DNA from: Aquabacterium sp. A3
GTDB lineage: Bacteria > Pseudomonadota > Gammaproteobacteria > Burkholderiales > Burkholderiaceae_C
Length of the DNA stretch: 64,000 nt
Assembly: GCF_038069945.1 (NCBI RefSeq)
Contig: NZ_JBBPEV010000002.1
Location: forward strand, 399,369 to 463,368
Reading direction: 5' to 3'
Numbering within the stretch: position 1 is the first letter of the stretch; each line of letters starts with the position of its first letter. Position numbers and translations under genes: made by a program. The notes under the pieces were generated by a model that worked only from the letters and a program-made list of their open reading frames with translations, was not told the origin of the DNA and searched no databases. Below are positions 37,105-46,311 of the stretch, piece after piece.

Positions 37105-37383
37105 GTGGGTTTTCTTGATTTCCTCAACCACCTGGTGAATTTTTTCGTGCCCGCCCTGGCCATGGCCCTGCTGGTGCCCGCTTTGGCGCGCCTGGTGTGG
37201 TGGCGCGCCCTCAAGCCGGTGGCCTGGTGGCGCCAGGTGGGGGCGGTGGCCGGCGTCAACGTGGTGGTGTGGCTGGCCGGGCTGCTGGTGCTGGGCCGCG
37301 ACGGTGCCATGGCCTCGTACGCTGCACTCGTGCTGGCGTCTGCCCTCACGGTGTGGTGGACCGGCCTGCGTGGGCGGGCATGA
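37105..37383 (+). CDS. small membrane protein of unknown function
   Basis: 92-residue protein with three hydrophobic segments (about 7-27, 38-57 and 64-80). I do not recognise the family. The start is uncertain: GTG at 37105 is chosen because hydrophobic sequence begins right after it, while a TTG at 37084 would overlap the hemA promoter region. It is divergent from hemA and 36 bp upstream of queE. Confidence 0.6.
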   Translation: MGFLDFLNHLVNFFVPALAMALLVPALARLVWWRALKPVAWWRQVGAVAGVNVVVWLAGLLVLGRDGAMASYAALVLASALTVWWTGLRGRA

Positions 37384-37419
37384 GCCCGAACCCGAACTCT
37401 CTGCCATGATCGGAGCCTG

Positions 37420-38082
37420 ATGACCTACAGCGTCAAGGAAACCTTCTACACCCTGCAAGGCGAGGGCACGCATGCCGGCCGCCCAGCGGTGTTTTGCCGC
37501 CTGGCCGGATGCAATTTGTGGACAGGCCGCGAGGCCGACCGCGCCACGGCCGTGTGCCGCTTCTGCGACACCGATTTTGTGGGCACCGATGGCCTGGGCG
37601 GCGGCAAGTTTGCCGACGCGCAGGCCCTGGCCTCGCACATCGCCAGCTTCTGGCCGGCCACGGCCGCCGGGGCCCGCGGCCAACGCTTTGTGGTGCTGAC
37701 CGGCGGCGAGCCCTTGCTGCAGGTGGACGAGGCCTTGATGGCGGCGCTGCATGCGCAGGGCTTCGAGATCGCGGTGGAAACCAATGGCACGGTGGCGGCT
37801 CCGCCAGGCCTGGACTGGATTTGCGTCAGCCCCAAGGCGGGCGCCCCGCTGGTGCAGCGCAGCGGACACGAGTTGAAGGTGGTGGTGCCCCAAGCCGGGT
37901 TTTCGGACGATGACCTGCTGGCCTTCGAGCAACTGGATTTTCAGCAGTGGCGCGTGCAGGCCATGGACAGTGCCGACCCCAGTGCCCGCCGTCAGGCCAT
38001 GGAATGGGCCGTGCAGTGGTGCCTGGACCATCCACGCTGGCTGTTGAGCGTGCAGACCCACAAAAACCTGGGCATACGCTGA
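37420..38082 (+). CDS. queE: 7-carboxy-7-deazaguanine synthase
   Basis: 220-residue radical SAM enzyme of queuosine synthesis that contracts the ring of 6-carboxytetrahydropterin. The cluster cysteines are Cys31, Cys46 and Cys49 (C-x14-C-x2-C), the spacing found in the QueE type with an enlarged loop. TGGEPLLQ and VETNGT are the SAM-binding regions. CGGAG lies just upstream of the ATG. The queD gene follows after 9 bp; queC and queF are not in the window. Confidence 0.94.
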   Translation: MTYSVKETFYTLQGEGTHAGRPAVFCRLAGCNLWTGREADRATAVCRFCDTDFVGTDGLGGGKFADAQALASHIASFWPATAAGARGQRFVVLTGGEPLLQVDEALMAALHAQGFEIAVETNGTVAAPPGLDWICVSPKAGAPLVQRSGHELKVVVPQAGFSDDDLLAFEQLDFQQWRVQAMDSADPSARRQAMEWAVQWCLDHPRWLLSVQTHKNLGIR

Positions 38083-38091
38083 GGAATCAAG

Positions 38092-38463
38092 ATGTTCGAG
38101 TTGAGTCAGACCTTTTCTTTCGACGCCGCACACACCCTGAAGCGCCAGGTGTCCCCCGAGGAAGCCGCGGGCAGCCGCCGCATCCATGGCCACACCTACA
38201 CGGCCGAGGTCATGGTGGCCGGTGAGCGCCAGGCCGAATCGGGCATGGTGGTGGACCTGGCCGTGCTGCGCGCCGTCATCGCCGACGTGCGCAGCCAGCT
38301 GGACCACCACTTTCTGGACGAGGTGGCCGGCCTGGGCGCGCCCACGCTGGAAAACCTGTGCGTGTTCATCTATGCCCAGGTGCGTCAGCACCTGCCGCAG
38401 GTGACCGCGGTGGCCGTGTCGCGTGCGGCCGGCGACCGTTGTGTGTACCGGCCCCGCGCCTGA
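38092..38463 (+). CDS. queD: QueD/PTPS family protein lacking usual catalytic Cys
   Basis: 123-residue tetrahydropterin synthase-fold protein, co-transcribed with queE and therefore probably the source of 6-carboxytetrahydropterin. The zinc ligands are present: His14 (FDAAH), His32 and His34 (HGH), and the Asp-His pair (LDHHFL). Aligned by eye with E. coli QueD, the catalytic Cys27 corresponds to Ser28 and the pterin-anchoring Glu110 to an Arg. Either the chemistry is carried out with other residues or the protein makes a different product. The family assignment is firm; exact activity is not. Confidence 0.85.
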   Translation: MFELSQTFSFDAAHTLKRQVSPEEAAGSRRIHGHTYTAEVMVAGERQAESGMVVDLAVLRAVIADVRSQLDHHFLDEVAGLGAPTLENLCVFIYAQVRQHLPQVTAVAVSRAAGDRCVYRPRA

Positions 38464-38468
38464 GCGCC

Positions 38469-39860
38469 ATGAACTGGGCCGAGCGCAGCCGCCAGGCCGT
38501 CTGGCACCCCTGCACCCAGATGAAGGGGCACGAGTTGGCGCCGCCCCGCGCCATCGTGGCCGCCGACGGCCCCTGGTTGATCGATGACCAGGGCCACCGC
38601 ATCCTGGACGCGGTCAGCTCGTGGTGGGTGAACCTGTTTGGCCACAACTTCGCGCCCATCCGCGAGGCCATCACCGATCAGCTGCAGCGCGTGGACCACA
38701 TCATGCTGGCCGGCCTGACGCACCCGCCAGTGGTCGAGCTGTCCGAGCGCCTGGCCGCGCTCACGGGCCTGGGCCATGCGTTTTACGCCAGCGACGGGGC
38801 CAGCGCCACCGAGATCGCGCTGAAGATGAGCGCCCACAGCTGGCGCAACCTCGGGCGGCCGGGCAAGCACCGTTTCATTGGCCTGCAAGGCGGCTACCAC
38901 GGCGAAACCGTGGGTGCGCTGTCGGTGACCGACATCCCGCTGTTTCGTGAGTCGTATGCGCCGCTGCTGCGCCTGAGCGCCACGCTGCCCTCGCCAGACC
39001 CACGCCAGGCCGCGCCCGGCGTCAGCGCCGAGCAGCACCTGCAACACTGCATTGACGCGCTTGCGGCCTGGCTGGCCCAGCACCACGCTGAGACCGCCGC
39101 CATCATCCTGGAGCCCCTGGTGCAGGGCGCGGCCGGCATGGCCATGCACGACCCGGCCTACCTGGTGGCCGTGCGCCGACTGTGCGATCAGTACCAGGTG
39201 CACTGGATTGCCGATGAGATCGCCGTGGGCTTTGGCCGCACCGGCACGCTGTTCGCCCATCAGCAGGCCGTGGGCGATGACGGACAGCCCGTGCGCCCGG
39301 ACTTCATCTGCCTGAGCAAGGGCCTGACGGGCGGGGTGTTGCCCCTGTCGGCCGTGCTGACCACCGATGCCGTGTACCAGGCCTTCTGGGATGACCGGGT
39401 GGCCCATGGCTTTCTGCACTCGCACTCGTACACCGGCAACCCCCTGGCGTGCCGCGCCGCGCTGGCCGTGCTGGACACCTTCGCTGCGCGCGATGCGCAG
39501 GGCCGTGATGTGCTGGCGCGCAACCGCGAGGCGGCCGAGCGCTTCAATGCCCTGGTGCAGCCGCTCAACCGGCACCCGCGCGTGCGCGCCCACCGCCACT
39601 TGGGCATGATCTGGGCCTGGGACATCGACACGCAAGACCCCGGCTTTGCCGCTCGCTACCACCGCGCCGCGCTGCAGGCCGGCCTGCTGCTGCGGCCCAT
39701 TGGCCACACGCTGTACGTGATGCCGCCTTATGTGCTGACCGAGGCCGATCAGCGCCACCTGGCCGACGGCCTGTTGGCCGTGTTGAACCTGGTGCTGGGT
39801 GACGAGCCCGGCGCGCCGCCTCAGACAGCCCAGCCGGCCGATGGCCTGCGCATGGCCTGA
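38469..39860 (+). CDS. bioA: adenosylmethionine-8-amino-7-oxononanoate aminotransferase
   Basis: 463-residue class III PLP aminotransferase in biotin synthesis, using SAM as amino donor. The N-terminal VWHPCTQMK and SSWWVNLFGHN are BioA signatures. The PLP Asp lies in IADEIAVGFGRTG and the Schiff-base Lys in CLSKGLTGG. The ATG at 38469 is 5 bp after the queD stop, so queE-queD-bioA-bioD may be one transcript. A tail of about 15 residues follows the usual C-terminus. Confidence 0.96.
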   Translation: MNWAERSRQAVWHPCTQMKGHELAPPRAIVAADGPWLIDDQGHRILDAVSSWWVNLFGHNFAPIREAITDQLQRVDHIMLAGLTHPPVVELSERLAALTGLGHAFYASDGASATEIALKMSAHSWRNLGRPGKHRFIGLQGGYHGETVGALSVTDIPLFRESYAPLLRLSATLPSPDPRQAAPGVSAEQHLQHCIDALAAWLAQHHAETAAIILEPLVQGAAGMAMHDPAYLVAVRRLCDQYQVHWIADEIAVGFGRTGTLFAHQQAVGDDGQPVRPDFICLSKGLTGGVLPLSAVLTTDAVYQAFWDDRVAHGFLHSHSYTGNPLACRAALAVLDTFAARDAQGRDVLARNREAAERFNALVQPLNRHPRVRAHRHLGMIWAWDIDTQDPGFAARYHRAALQAGLLLRPIGHTLYVMPPYVLTEADQRHLADGLLAVLNLVLGDEPGAPPQTAQPADGLRMA

Positions 39861-39884
39861 TCGACCCACCCGGAGACCCTACCC

Positions 39885-40628
39885 ATGAGCCTGGCTTACT
39901 TCGTCACCGGCACCGACACTGGCGTGGGCAAGACCCGCGTCAGCACCGCCTTGCTGCGTGCCTTGCACCGCGCAGGCCATGCGCGGGTGGTGGGCATGAA
40001 GCCCGTGGCGGCCGGCTGCGAATGGGTTGAGGCCGAGGACGGCCGCTCAGGCCACTGGCTCAATGAGGACGTGGCCGCCTTGCGCGCCGCGGGCACCCTG
40101 GCCGTGCCCTCGCAGTTTGACAATCCCTACGCCTTGCCCGATCCGGTGTCGCCCCACATCGCTGCCCGCCGGGCCGGTGAGTGCATCGATCTGGATCACC
40201 TCGAGTCTACCTTCCACGCCCTGCGCCAGCATGCCGATGCGGTGGTGGTGGAAGGGGCCGGCGGTTTCATCGTGCCCCTGCACGACCGCGACGATGACGC
40301 CAGCGCCGACCGCGACGGGCCCGGGTGGGTGACGAGTGCCGATCTGGCCGTGCGCCTGCGCCTGCCCGTGATCCTGGTGGTGGGCCTGCGCCTGGGTTGC
40401 CTGAACCATGCGCTGCTGACGCAAGAGGCCGTGCTGTCGCGTGGCCTTGCCCTGGCGGGCTGGGTGGCCAACCTGATCGACCCCGACATGCCCGAACAAG
40501 ACGCCAACGTGGCCACACTGCGGCGGCGCCTTCAGGCGCCCATGCTGGCGCGTTGGGGTTGGACGCCAGCGGCCTCGGCAGACGATCTGGCCGACAGCCT
40601 GGGCTGGCCGCCTCAATCCTTGAGGTAA
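39885..40628 (+). CDS. bioD: dethiobiotin synthetase
   Basis: 247-residue ATP-dependent carboxylase that closes the ureido ring of dethiobiotin. The P-loop GTDTGVGKT is at 8-16, followed by MKPVAAGCEW and EGAGGFIVPL. It follows bioA after 24 bp. The 3' end overlaps the convergent solute-binding protein gene by 16 bp. bioB is not in the window and bioF is at 47730. Confidence 0.95.
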   Translation: MSLAYFVTGTDTGVGKTRVSTALLRALHRAGHARVVGMKPVAAGCEWVEAEDGRSGHWLNEDVAALRAAGTLAVPSQFDNPYALPDPVSPHIAARRAGECIDLDHLESTFHALRQHADAVVVEGAGGFIVPLHDRDDDASADRDGPGWVTSADLAVRLRLPVILVVGLRLGCLNHALLTQEAVLSRGLALAGWVANLIDPDMPEQDANVATLRRRLQAPMLARWGWTPAASADDLADSLGWPPQSLR

Positions 40629-41944
40629 CCCGACCGCCGCATCTTGCCTTCGGTCAAGGCCTGGGCCCGAGCCTGCACGGTGGCAACGTCCAGGGGGTGC
40701 GGAGGCAGCAACCGTGAGGCCAGTTGCCCCACGGCCGTGCCGATGGACTGGAATTCCGGGATGCCCACCCACTGAATGCCGATGTAGGGTGATGGCGGCT
40801 CGGTCGGGCGCGTCTGGTCGGCCGCGTCCATGGCGGTGAGCTCCACATCGGCGTGTGGGTTGGCCTGGCGGTAGCCGGGCTGCAGATAAGTAGAGCGCCG
40901 CGTGCCGCCGGGCACCGCCTGCCAGCCGCGCTCGGTGGCCACCAACTGGGCGTAGCCGACCGAGGTGGCCCACTCGATGAAGCGCTGGGCCATGGCGGGA
41001 TGCCGTGACTGGGCTGGCACGGCCAGGGCCCACACCCATAACCAGCGAGCGCCCCGGGGGGTGCTGGCCACGGGCGCCTGCAGGTAGGCCACCTTGCCCA
41101 CCACCTGGCTGCCATCGGGCTGATTGAGGAAATTACCAGCCACGGTGGCGTCCACCCAGATGGCACAGCGACCGGCGGCAAACAGCGCCAGATTTTCGTT
41201 GTAGCCATTGGCCGCTGCCCCTGGGGGGCCGAACCGTGTCAGCAAATCGGCGTACAGGCTCAGGGCCTGTTGCCAGGCCGCAGACTGCAGTTGCGGTTGC
41301 CAGCGCATGTTGAACCACTGGCCGCCATGCGTGTTGGCCATGATGCTGATCAAGGCCATGTTCTGCCCCCAGCCTGGCTTGCCCCTCAGGCAGATGCCGT
41401 AAACCCCTTGCGCCGGCTGGTGAAGCTGGCGTGCCGCCTCGGCCACCTGCTGCCAGGTGGGCTGTGCGGGCAGGCTCAGGCCTGCGGCCTGCAACAGGTC
41501 GGTGCGCACCATCGTCATGGTGCTTTCGCCATAAAACGGCAGGGCGTGCAGCTGGCCACCTTGGGTCAGCGCCTCGCGCACCCGAGGCAGGATGTCCTGG
41601 AGGCGGTAGTCGGCCGACGGGGTCAGGGCCCGCAGCCAACCTTTGTCGCCCCAGGCCTGCGCTTCGTAGCTGCCCACGGTGACGACGTCGAACTGGGCGC
41701 TTTGTGTGGCGGCGTCCCGGGTGACGGCCTGGCGCAGGCGGTCTTCGTCCATCGTCACCCAACGCACCCGCCAGCCTGGCGCCTGCTGCTCGAAGTGCCG
41801 GGTCATCCGCTGCAGGGTCAACATGTGGTCGTTGTTGACCGTGGCCACCACCAGTTCTTGCACGGGCGGCGCCGACGGGCCGACCGCCAAGGCGCCCGAC
41901 ACCTGCAAGAGCAGGCTCAGGCCGAGGGCAAATCGTGAGGCCAT
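40613..41944 (-). CDS. orphan ABC-type sugar-binding protein
   Basis: 443-residue family 1 extracellular solute-binding protein. A signal peptide covers residues 1-20 (ending SGALA). The mature part has the fold pattern of sorbitol/mannitol or maltose-type binding proteins (VATVNNDHMLTLQRMTRHFE, YEAQAWGDKGWLRAL, LHALPFYGESTMTMVR, AAGRCAIWVDATVAGN). No ABC permease or ATPase is adjacent. Instead it is divergent from a hybrid histidine kinase across 110 bp with a palindrome, so it may serve sensing and not uptake. The start at 41944 gives the complete signal peptide. Confidence 0.88.
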   Translation of the reverse strand: MASRFALGLSLLLQVSGALAVGPSAPPVQELVVATVNNDHMLTLQRMTRHFEQQAPGWRVRWVTMDEDRLRQAVTRDAATQSAQFDVVTVGSYEAQAWGDKGWLRALTPSADYRLQDILPRVREALTQGGQLHALPFYGESTMTMVRTDLLQAAGLSLPAQPTWQQVAEAARQLHQPAQGVYGICLRGKPGWGQNMALISIMANTHGGQWFNMRWQPQLQSAAWQQALSLYADLLTRFGPPGAAANGYNENLALFAAGRCAIWVDATVAGNFLNQPDGSQVVGKVAYLQAPVASTPRGARWLWVWALAVPAQSRHPAMAQRFIEWATSVGYAQLVATERGWQAVPGGTRRSTYLQPGYRQANPHADVELTAMDAADQTRPTEPPSPYIGIQWVGIPEFQSIGTAVGQLASRLLPPHPLDVATVQARAQALTEGKMRRSGYLKD

Positions 41945-41989
41945 CGGTGCGCGCCTTTTGTCAGAATAGGTGTCGGAGGTGCTCAGCAG

Positions 41990-42003
41990 GTATGGGACCA
42001 TAC
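41990..42003. promoter_or_regulatory. palindrome between divergent binding protein and kinase genes
   Basis: GTATGG-GA-CCATAC, a perfect 6-bp inverted repeat with a 2-bp centre, located in the 110-bp gap about 46 bp from the binding-protein start and 52 bp from the kinase start. Candidate operator serving both genes. Confidence 0.45.
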
Positions 42004-42054
42004 TAGCCCATGCGGAGGCCTCACGCCACCCCAACAACACACACAGAGACACCC

Positions 42055-44457
42055 ATGAACCGATCCGTAGCCAGCCGCTGGCAGCGATGGTCGCCACGCC
42101 ACAGCGTGCGGGTGCGTGTGGCACTGGTGGCCGGTGTGGGGGGCATTGTGTTTGCGGCGGCGATGACCACCTGGGTGGCCAAAGACCAGCGCAGCCAGGT
42201 GCTTGCTGCGGTGGATCAGTCCGTTCAGCGCGAGGCCCGTGCCATGGGCCGGGGCCTGGCGCTCGACCTGGCCGACCGGCTCTCGCTCGTGCGGCAACTG
42301 GCGTCAGAGCCTGCCCTGGCCAGCGGTTTGCCAGACCTGGGTCAGGTTCGATTGCGCCTGGAGCAGGCCCGCAACGACGTGCGCGACATCGAGTGGTTGG
42401 CCTTGACCGACGCGCAGGGGCATGTGATTTCGGCCACGGGCGCGTTGCTGGAGGGCGCCGATGTCTCTGGGCAACCCTGGTTTGAACGCGGTTTGAAGCG
42501 CCCGGCCGTGGGGCAGCCGCGCGAGGTGCCGGCGCTGGCCCGCTACCTGGCGGTGGACGCCCGGGGCCGTGTGCCCCAATTGGTGGACGTGGCGGTGCCC
42601 GTGATCGACAACGATGGGCAGACCATCGGTGTGCTGGTGGGCCTGGTGAACTGGGCGCGCCTGAGCGAACGCCATGAGCAATCTCTGGAAGACCCACAGC
42701 ACGGGCGCCTGGTGGTGCTGCTGGACCCGGATGGCCGCATTTCGTTTGGCCCGTCGGTGCTGGAGGGGCAGGCCCTGCCAGCGTCGCTGGTCTCTGCCCT
42801 GAGGGCTGGTGGCGCGTCCCAGCTGATGTCATGGCCCGCCCTGGGCATGATGCTCACGGCCGTGTCACCCATGTCGTGGACGCAAGAGGGTGATCAGCAA
42901 CCCTGGCGCCTGGTGCTGTTGACCGAGCCGCAGCGGGTGTTTGCGCCGCTGCAAGCCCTGACCTGGCGCTTGTGGCTGGGCGGTCTGCTGGGCTCACTGG
43001 TGTTTGCCGTGCTGATGTGGTGGCTGACGGGGCGCGTGGTCAAGCCTTTGCAGGCCCTGTCGCGCACCGCCCAGGCGCTGCGGCGGGGCGAGGCCGCCCA
43101 TTTCGAGGCGCCGGCGCAGGCTCGCGACGAAATCGATGTGCTGGCCACCGCGCTCAGCGAGTTGCACCATCAGTTGCAAGCGCGCATGGCCGAGCTGGGC
43201 GCGCACCGCGACCTGCTGGAGAGCCACATTGCCGATCGCACGGCCGAGCTGGTGCAGGCACGCGACCGTGCCGAGGCGGCCAACCGGGCCAAGAGCACGT
43301 TCGTGGCCAACATGAGCCATGAGATCCGCACGCCCATGAACGCCATCATGGGCATGACCTTTTTGATGCAACAGGCGCAGCCCAATGCCGAACAGGCCCA
43401 GCGCTTGAGCGTGGTGCGGCAAGCCGCCGAGCACCTGCTGGACATCATCAACAACGTGCTGGACCTCTCCAAGATCGAGGCCGGCATGTTCACGCTGGAG
43501 GCCCGTGACTTCAACCTGCACGAGACCGTTCGGCGAGCGGTGGCCCTGTTGGAGCCGCGCGCCGCCGACAAAGGCCTGTTCATCGACGTCGATCTGCGCC
43601 ATGCCCCCGAGCACCTGCGTGGTGATGCGGTGCGTGTGCAGCAGATCGTGCTGAACCTGCTGGGCAATGCGGTGAAGTTCACCGACCAGGGCGGGGTGTT
43701 CCTGCGCCTGCGCGTGGATGTTCAGACAGAGTCGGCCACGGTGCTGCGGCTGGAGGTGCGGGACACCGGCGTCGGCGTGTCGGCCGATGACGCTGCGCGC
43801 CTGTTCAACGCCTTTGTGCAGGCCGATGATTCGGCCGCGCGTCGGCATGGCGGCACGGGCCTGGGCCTGGCGATCACGCGCAGCCTGGTCGAGTTGATGG
43901 ACGGCCAGATCGGTGTGCACAGTGCCTTGAGCGAGGGCAGCACCTTCTGGTGCACCTTCAAGCTGGAGCGCGCGGCCCCGGACGTGGCCAGTCCGCAGCA
44001 GGCGTCCGGGGCCTCCGATGTGGCCGCGCCCGATGGCCATGAAGTGATCGCCGAATTGCGTGCCAGGCATGGTGACGCGCGGGTGCTGCTGGTGGATGAC
44101 AACGCCGTGAACCGGCTGCTGGTGGAAGAACTGCTGGCGATGGCAGGCCTGCGCGCCGACAGCGTCGATTCTGGTGTGGGCGCGGTGGAGCGCGTGCGCA
44201 CGCAGCCCTATGATCTGGTGCTCATGGATGTGCACATGCCCGACATGGACGGCCTGGCCGCCACCCGGGCCATCCGGGCCATGCCCCACGGCGGCGACCT
44301 GCCGATCCTGGCCATGACCGCCAGCGTGCTGCAGGACGAACGCCAGGCGTGCCTGGACGCCGGCATGAATGCCCACCTGGCCAAACCCATCGATACGCAG
44401 CAGTTGTTCCAAGCCGTGCACCACTGGTTGAGCCAGCGCGGCGCTCGCCCTCACTGA
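42055..44457 (+). CDS. hybrid sensor histidine kinase with periplasmic sensor
   Basis: 800-residue kinase. A membrane helix (about 18-40), a periplasmic Cache-like sensor (about 45-300; [45 protein letters not shown]), a second helix (about 308-330), HAMP, a coiled region, HisKA with His422 ([15 protein letters not shown]), HATPase_c ([25 protein letters not shown]) and a receiver with Asp725 ([10 protein letters not shown]). Start at 42055; the ATG at 42010 would add an unusual 15 residues. There is no DNA-binding partner next to it. The flavin oxidoreductase gene follows after 3 bp. Confidence 0.93.
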   Translation: MNRSVASRWQRWSPRHSVRVRVALVAGVGGIVFAAAMTTWVAKDQRSQVLAAVDQSVQREARAMGRGLALDLADRLSLVRQLASEPALASGLPDLGQVRLRLEQARNDVRDIEWLALTDAQGHVISATGALLEGADVSGQPWFERGLKRPAVGQPREVPALARYLAVDARGRVPQLVDVAVPVIDNDGQTIGVLVGLVNWARLSERHEQSLEDPQHGRLVVLLDPDGRISFGPSVLEGQALPASLVSALRAGGASQLMSWPALGMMLTAVSPMSWTQEGDQQPWRLVLLTEPQRVFAPLQALTWRLWLGGLLGSLVFAVLMWWLTGRVVKPLQALSRTAQALRRGEAAHFEAPAQARDEIDVLATALSELHHQLQARMAELGAHRDLLESHIADRTAELVQARDRAEAANRAKSTFVANMSHEIRTPMNAIMGMTFLMQQAQPNAEQAQRLSVVRQAAEHLLDIINNVLDLSKIEAGMFTLEARDFNLHETVRRAVALLEPRAADKGLFIDVDLRHAPEHLRGDAVRVQQIVLNLLGNAVKFTDQGGVFLRLRVDVQTESATVLRLEVRDTGVGVSADDAARLFNAFVQADDSAARRHGGTGLGLAITRSLVELMDGQIGVHSALSEGSTFWCTFKLERAAPDVASPQQASGASDVAAPDGHEVIAELRARHGDARVLLVDDNAVNRLLVEELLAMAGLRADSVDSGVGAVERVRTQPYDLVLMDVHMPDMDGLAATRAIRAMPHGGDLPILAMTASVLQDERQACLDAGMNAHLAKPIDTQQLFQAVHHWLSQRGARPH

Positions 44458-44460
44458 CCC

Positions 44461-45507
44461 ATGCACACCCGACTCACTCGCCTGCTGGGCATCCAGCACC
44501 CCATTGTTTTGCCTGGCATGACCTACATCGCCGTGCCCCGCCTGGTGGCGGCCGTGTGCAACGCCGGTGGCATGGGCATCCTGGCCTCGGGTGGGCTCAC
44601 ACCGCAGGCCTGCCGCGAGGCGATCCGCGAGGTGCGCCGCCTGACCGACCGCCCCTTTGGCGTGGGCTGCAGCCTCTTGCTGCCCGGCGCGGCCGAGTGC
44701 GCGCGCGTGGCCCTGGAAGAACAGGTGCCGGTGATCAATGTCTCCATGGGCAAGGGCGAGTGGGTGATGGAAGGCGCTCGCCAGTATGGCGGCCAGGTGA
44801 TCGCCACCATCTCGAACGAGGCCCACGCGCGCTCGGCCATCGGCGCCGGTGTGGATGGCCTGATCGTGACCGGGCACGAGGCCGCAGCCCATGGGGGCGC
44901 CGTGTCGTCGATGGTGCTGGTGCCCATCGTGCGCCAGATGTGCGCGCAACAGGGACGTGACCTGCCGATCATCGCGGCGGGTGGTTTCGCCGATGGCCGG
45001 GGCCTGGTGGCCGCGCTGGCCCTGGGCGCCGATGCGGTGGCCATGGGCACGCGCTTCGCCTCGTCCATCGAGAGCCCGGTGCACGAGCGCACCAAGCAGA
45101 TGATCGTGAGCAAGCAGGCTGAAGAGACGATTTACTCGCCCAATTTCGACAGCTACCCATGCCGGGTGATGCACACCCCCGGTGGCCGCCGCTACACGCG
45201 CCGCCGCCTGAGCCCGCCGGTGGCCATCACCCGCGCCTTGAAGGCCGCCCGCGAGATGCAGCGCCCGCTGGGTGCCCTGGGCCGTGATGTGCTGCGCCTG
45301 GGCCCGCTGGAGGCGGTGAAGGTGGCCTACTTTGGCGCCGCCACCCTGGCCATGCGCAAGGCCATCCACGAGGGCAACCTGGACGAGGGCGTGCAGCTGA
45401 TCGGCCAGTCGCAAGGCCTGGTGCACGATGTGGCCAGCGTCGAGCAGATCGTGCAGCGCGTGCTGGCCGAGGCCGACGAGGTGCGGGCGCAGTTGCAGCG
45501 CCTGTGA
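44461..45507 (+). CDS. NAD(P)H-dependent flavin oxidoreductase (nitronate monooxygenase-like)
   Basis: 348-residue FMN-binding TIM barrel of the nitronate monooxygenase/FabK-like family. Signatures are PIVLPGMTYIAVPRLVAAV, GVDGLIVTGHEAAAHGG, IIAAGGFADGRG and GADAVAMGTRFASS. Substrates of such enzymes include alkyl nitronates such as propionate-3-nitronate; the specific substrate here is unknown. It begins 3 bp after the kinase gene and is followed by a clear terminator. Confidence 0.88.
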   Translation: MHTRLTRLLGIQHPIVLPGMTYIAVPRLVAAVCNAGGMGILASGGLTPQACREAIREVRRLTDRPFGVGCSLLLPGAAECARVALEEQVPVINVSMGKGEWVMEGARQYGGQVIATISNEAHARSAIGAGVDGLIVTGHEAAAHGGAVSSMVLVPIVRQMCAQQGRDLPIIAAGGFADGRGLVAALALGADAVAMGTRFASSIESPVHERTKQMIVSKQAEETIYSPNFDSYPCRVMHTPGGRRYTRRRLSPPVAITRALKAAREMQRPLGALGRDVLRLGPLEAVKVAYFGAATLAMRKAIHEGNLDEGVQLIGQSQGLVHDVASVEQIVQRVLAEADEVRAQLQRL

Positions 45508-45513
45508 GGCCAT

Positions 45514-45551
45514 GAAAAAAAGCCCGGCCGGCGACCGGCTCGGGCTTTTTG
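45514..45551. terminator. bidirectional rho-independent terminator
   Basis: AGCCCGGCCGG, loop CGA, CCGGCTCGGGCT, with an A run on the left (45515-45521) and a T run on the right (45546-45550). It serves the convergent flavin oxidoreductase and Bax-inhibitor genes. Confidence 0.9.
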
Positions 45552-45573
45552 GGGCTGCGTGTGCAGCCCGGAC

Positions 45574-46272
45574 TTATTCGTTGTTGCCACCCAGGCCGAA
45601 GATGGCCAGCAGGCTGACGAACATGTTGTAGATCGAGACGAACAAGCTGGTGGTGGCCAGGATGTAGTTCGTCTCACCGCCGTTCACGATGCGGCTGGTC
45701 TCGTACAGGATCATGCCGCTCATCAGCAGCACAAACATGCCGGACACAGCCAGGCTCAGGGCCGGCATCTCGAAGAAGATCGCGCCCAGGCCCAGGGCAA
45801 AGGCCACCAGCACCCCGATGAACAGGAACTTGCCCATGAAGCTGAAATCACGCTTCGTGGTCAGCGCGATGGCCGACAAGCCCAGGAAAGCCACGGCCGT
45901 GGTGCCCAGGGCGTTGGTGACGATGGCGCTGCCATTGGGCAGCGACAGCACCGAGCTCAGGATGGGCCCGAGGGTGTAGCCCATGAAGCCGGTCAGCGCG
46001 AACACCGCCAGCACGCCCAGGCCGCTGTTGGCCGTTTTGCTGATCAGGAAGCTCAGGCCGAAGAAGCCGATCAGCGTCAGAATCATGCCGGGGTGGGGAA
46101 GCCCCATGCTCATGGACACGCCGGCCACACCGGCGCTGAACGCCAGGGTCAGGCCCAGCAAGGCGTAGGTGTTGCGCAGCACGCGCTGGCTGCTGGCCGA
46201 CAGGGCGTTGCCCTGCGAGGTGGCCGTGCCCAGCGACATGGCGCGGGTTTGGGTGTTCGGATCGTATGACAT
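45574..46272 (-). CDS. Bax inhibitor-1/YccA family membrane protein
   Basis: 232-residue inner-membrane protein with seven hydrophobic segments after a polar N-terminus of about 30 residues. Family features are RVLRNTYALLGLTLA, ALTGFMGYTLGPIL and the last-helix region SLFVSIYNMFVSLLAIFG. E. coli YccA, a relative, binds and restrains the FtsH protease; other members conduct Ca2+ or protons. No FtsH gene is nearby. Isolated by the terminator at 45514. Confidence 0.93.
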   Translation of the reverse strand: MSYDPNTQTRAMSLGTATSQGNALSASSQRVLRNTYALLGLTLAFSAGVAGVSMSMGLPHPGMILTLIGFFGLSFLISKTANSGLGVLAVFALTGFMGYTLGPILSSVLSLPNGSAIVTNALGTTAVAFLGLSAIALTTKRDFSFMGKFLFIGVLVAFALGLGAIFFEMPALSLAVSGMFVLLMSGMILYETSRIVNGGETNYILATTSLFVSIYNMFVSLLAIFGLGGNNE

Positions 46273-46311
46273 GGTCTTGTCCTAAGGTTCAGAAAAAAGT
46301 CAGAAATCAGT

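Noticed and set aside
42994..45513. 839-codon open frame on the minus strand
   Set aside because: Antisense to the kinase and flavin oxidoreductase genes, which carry complete catalytic motifs.
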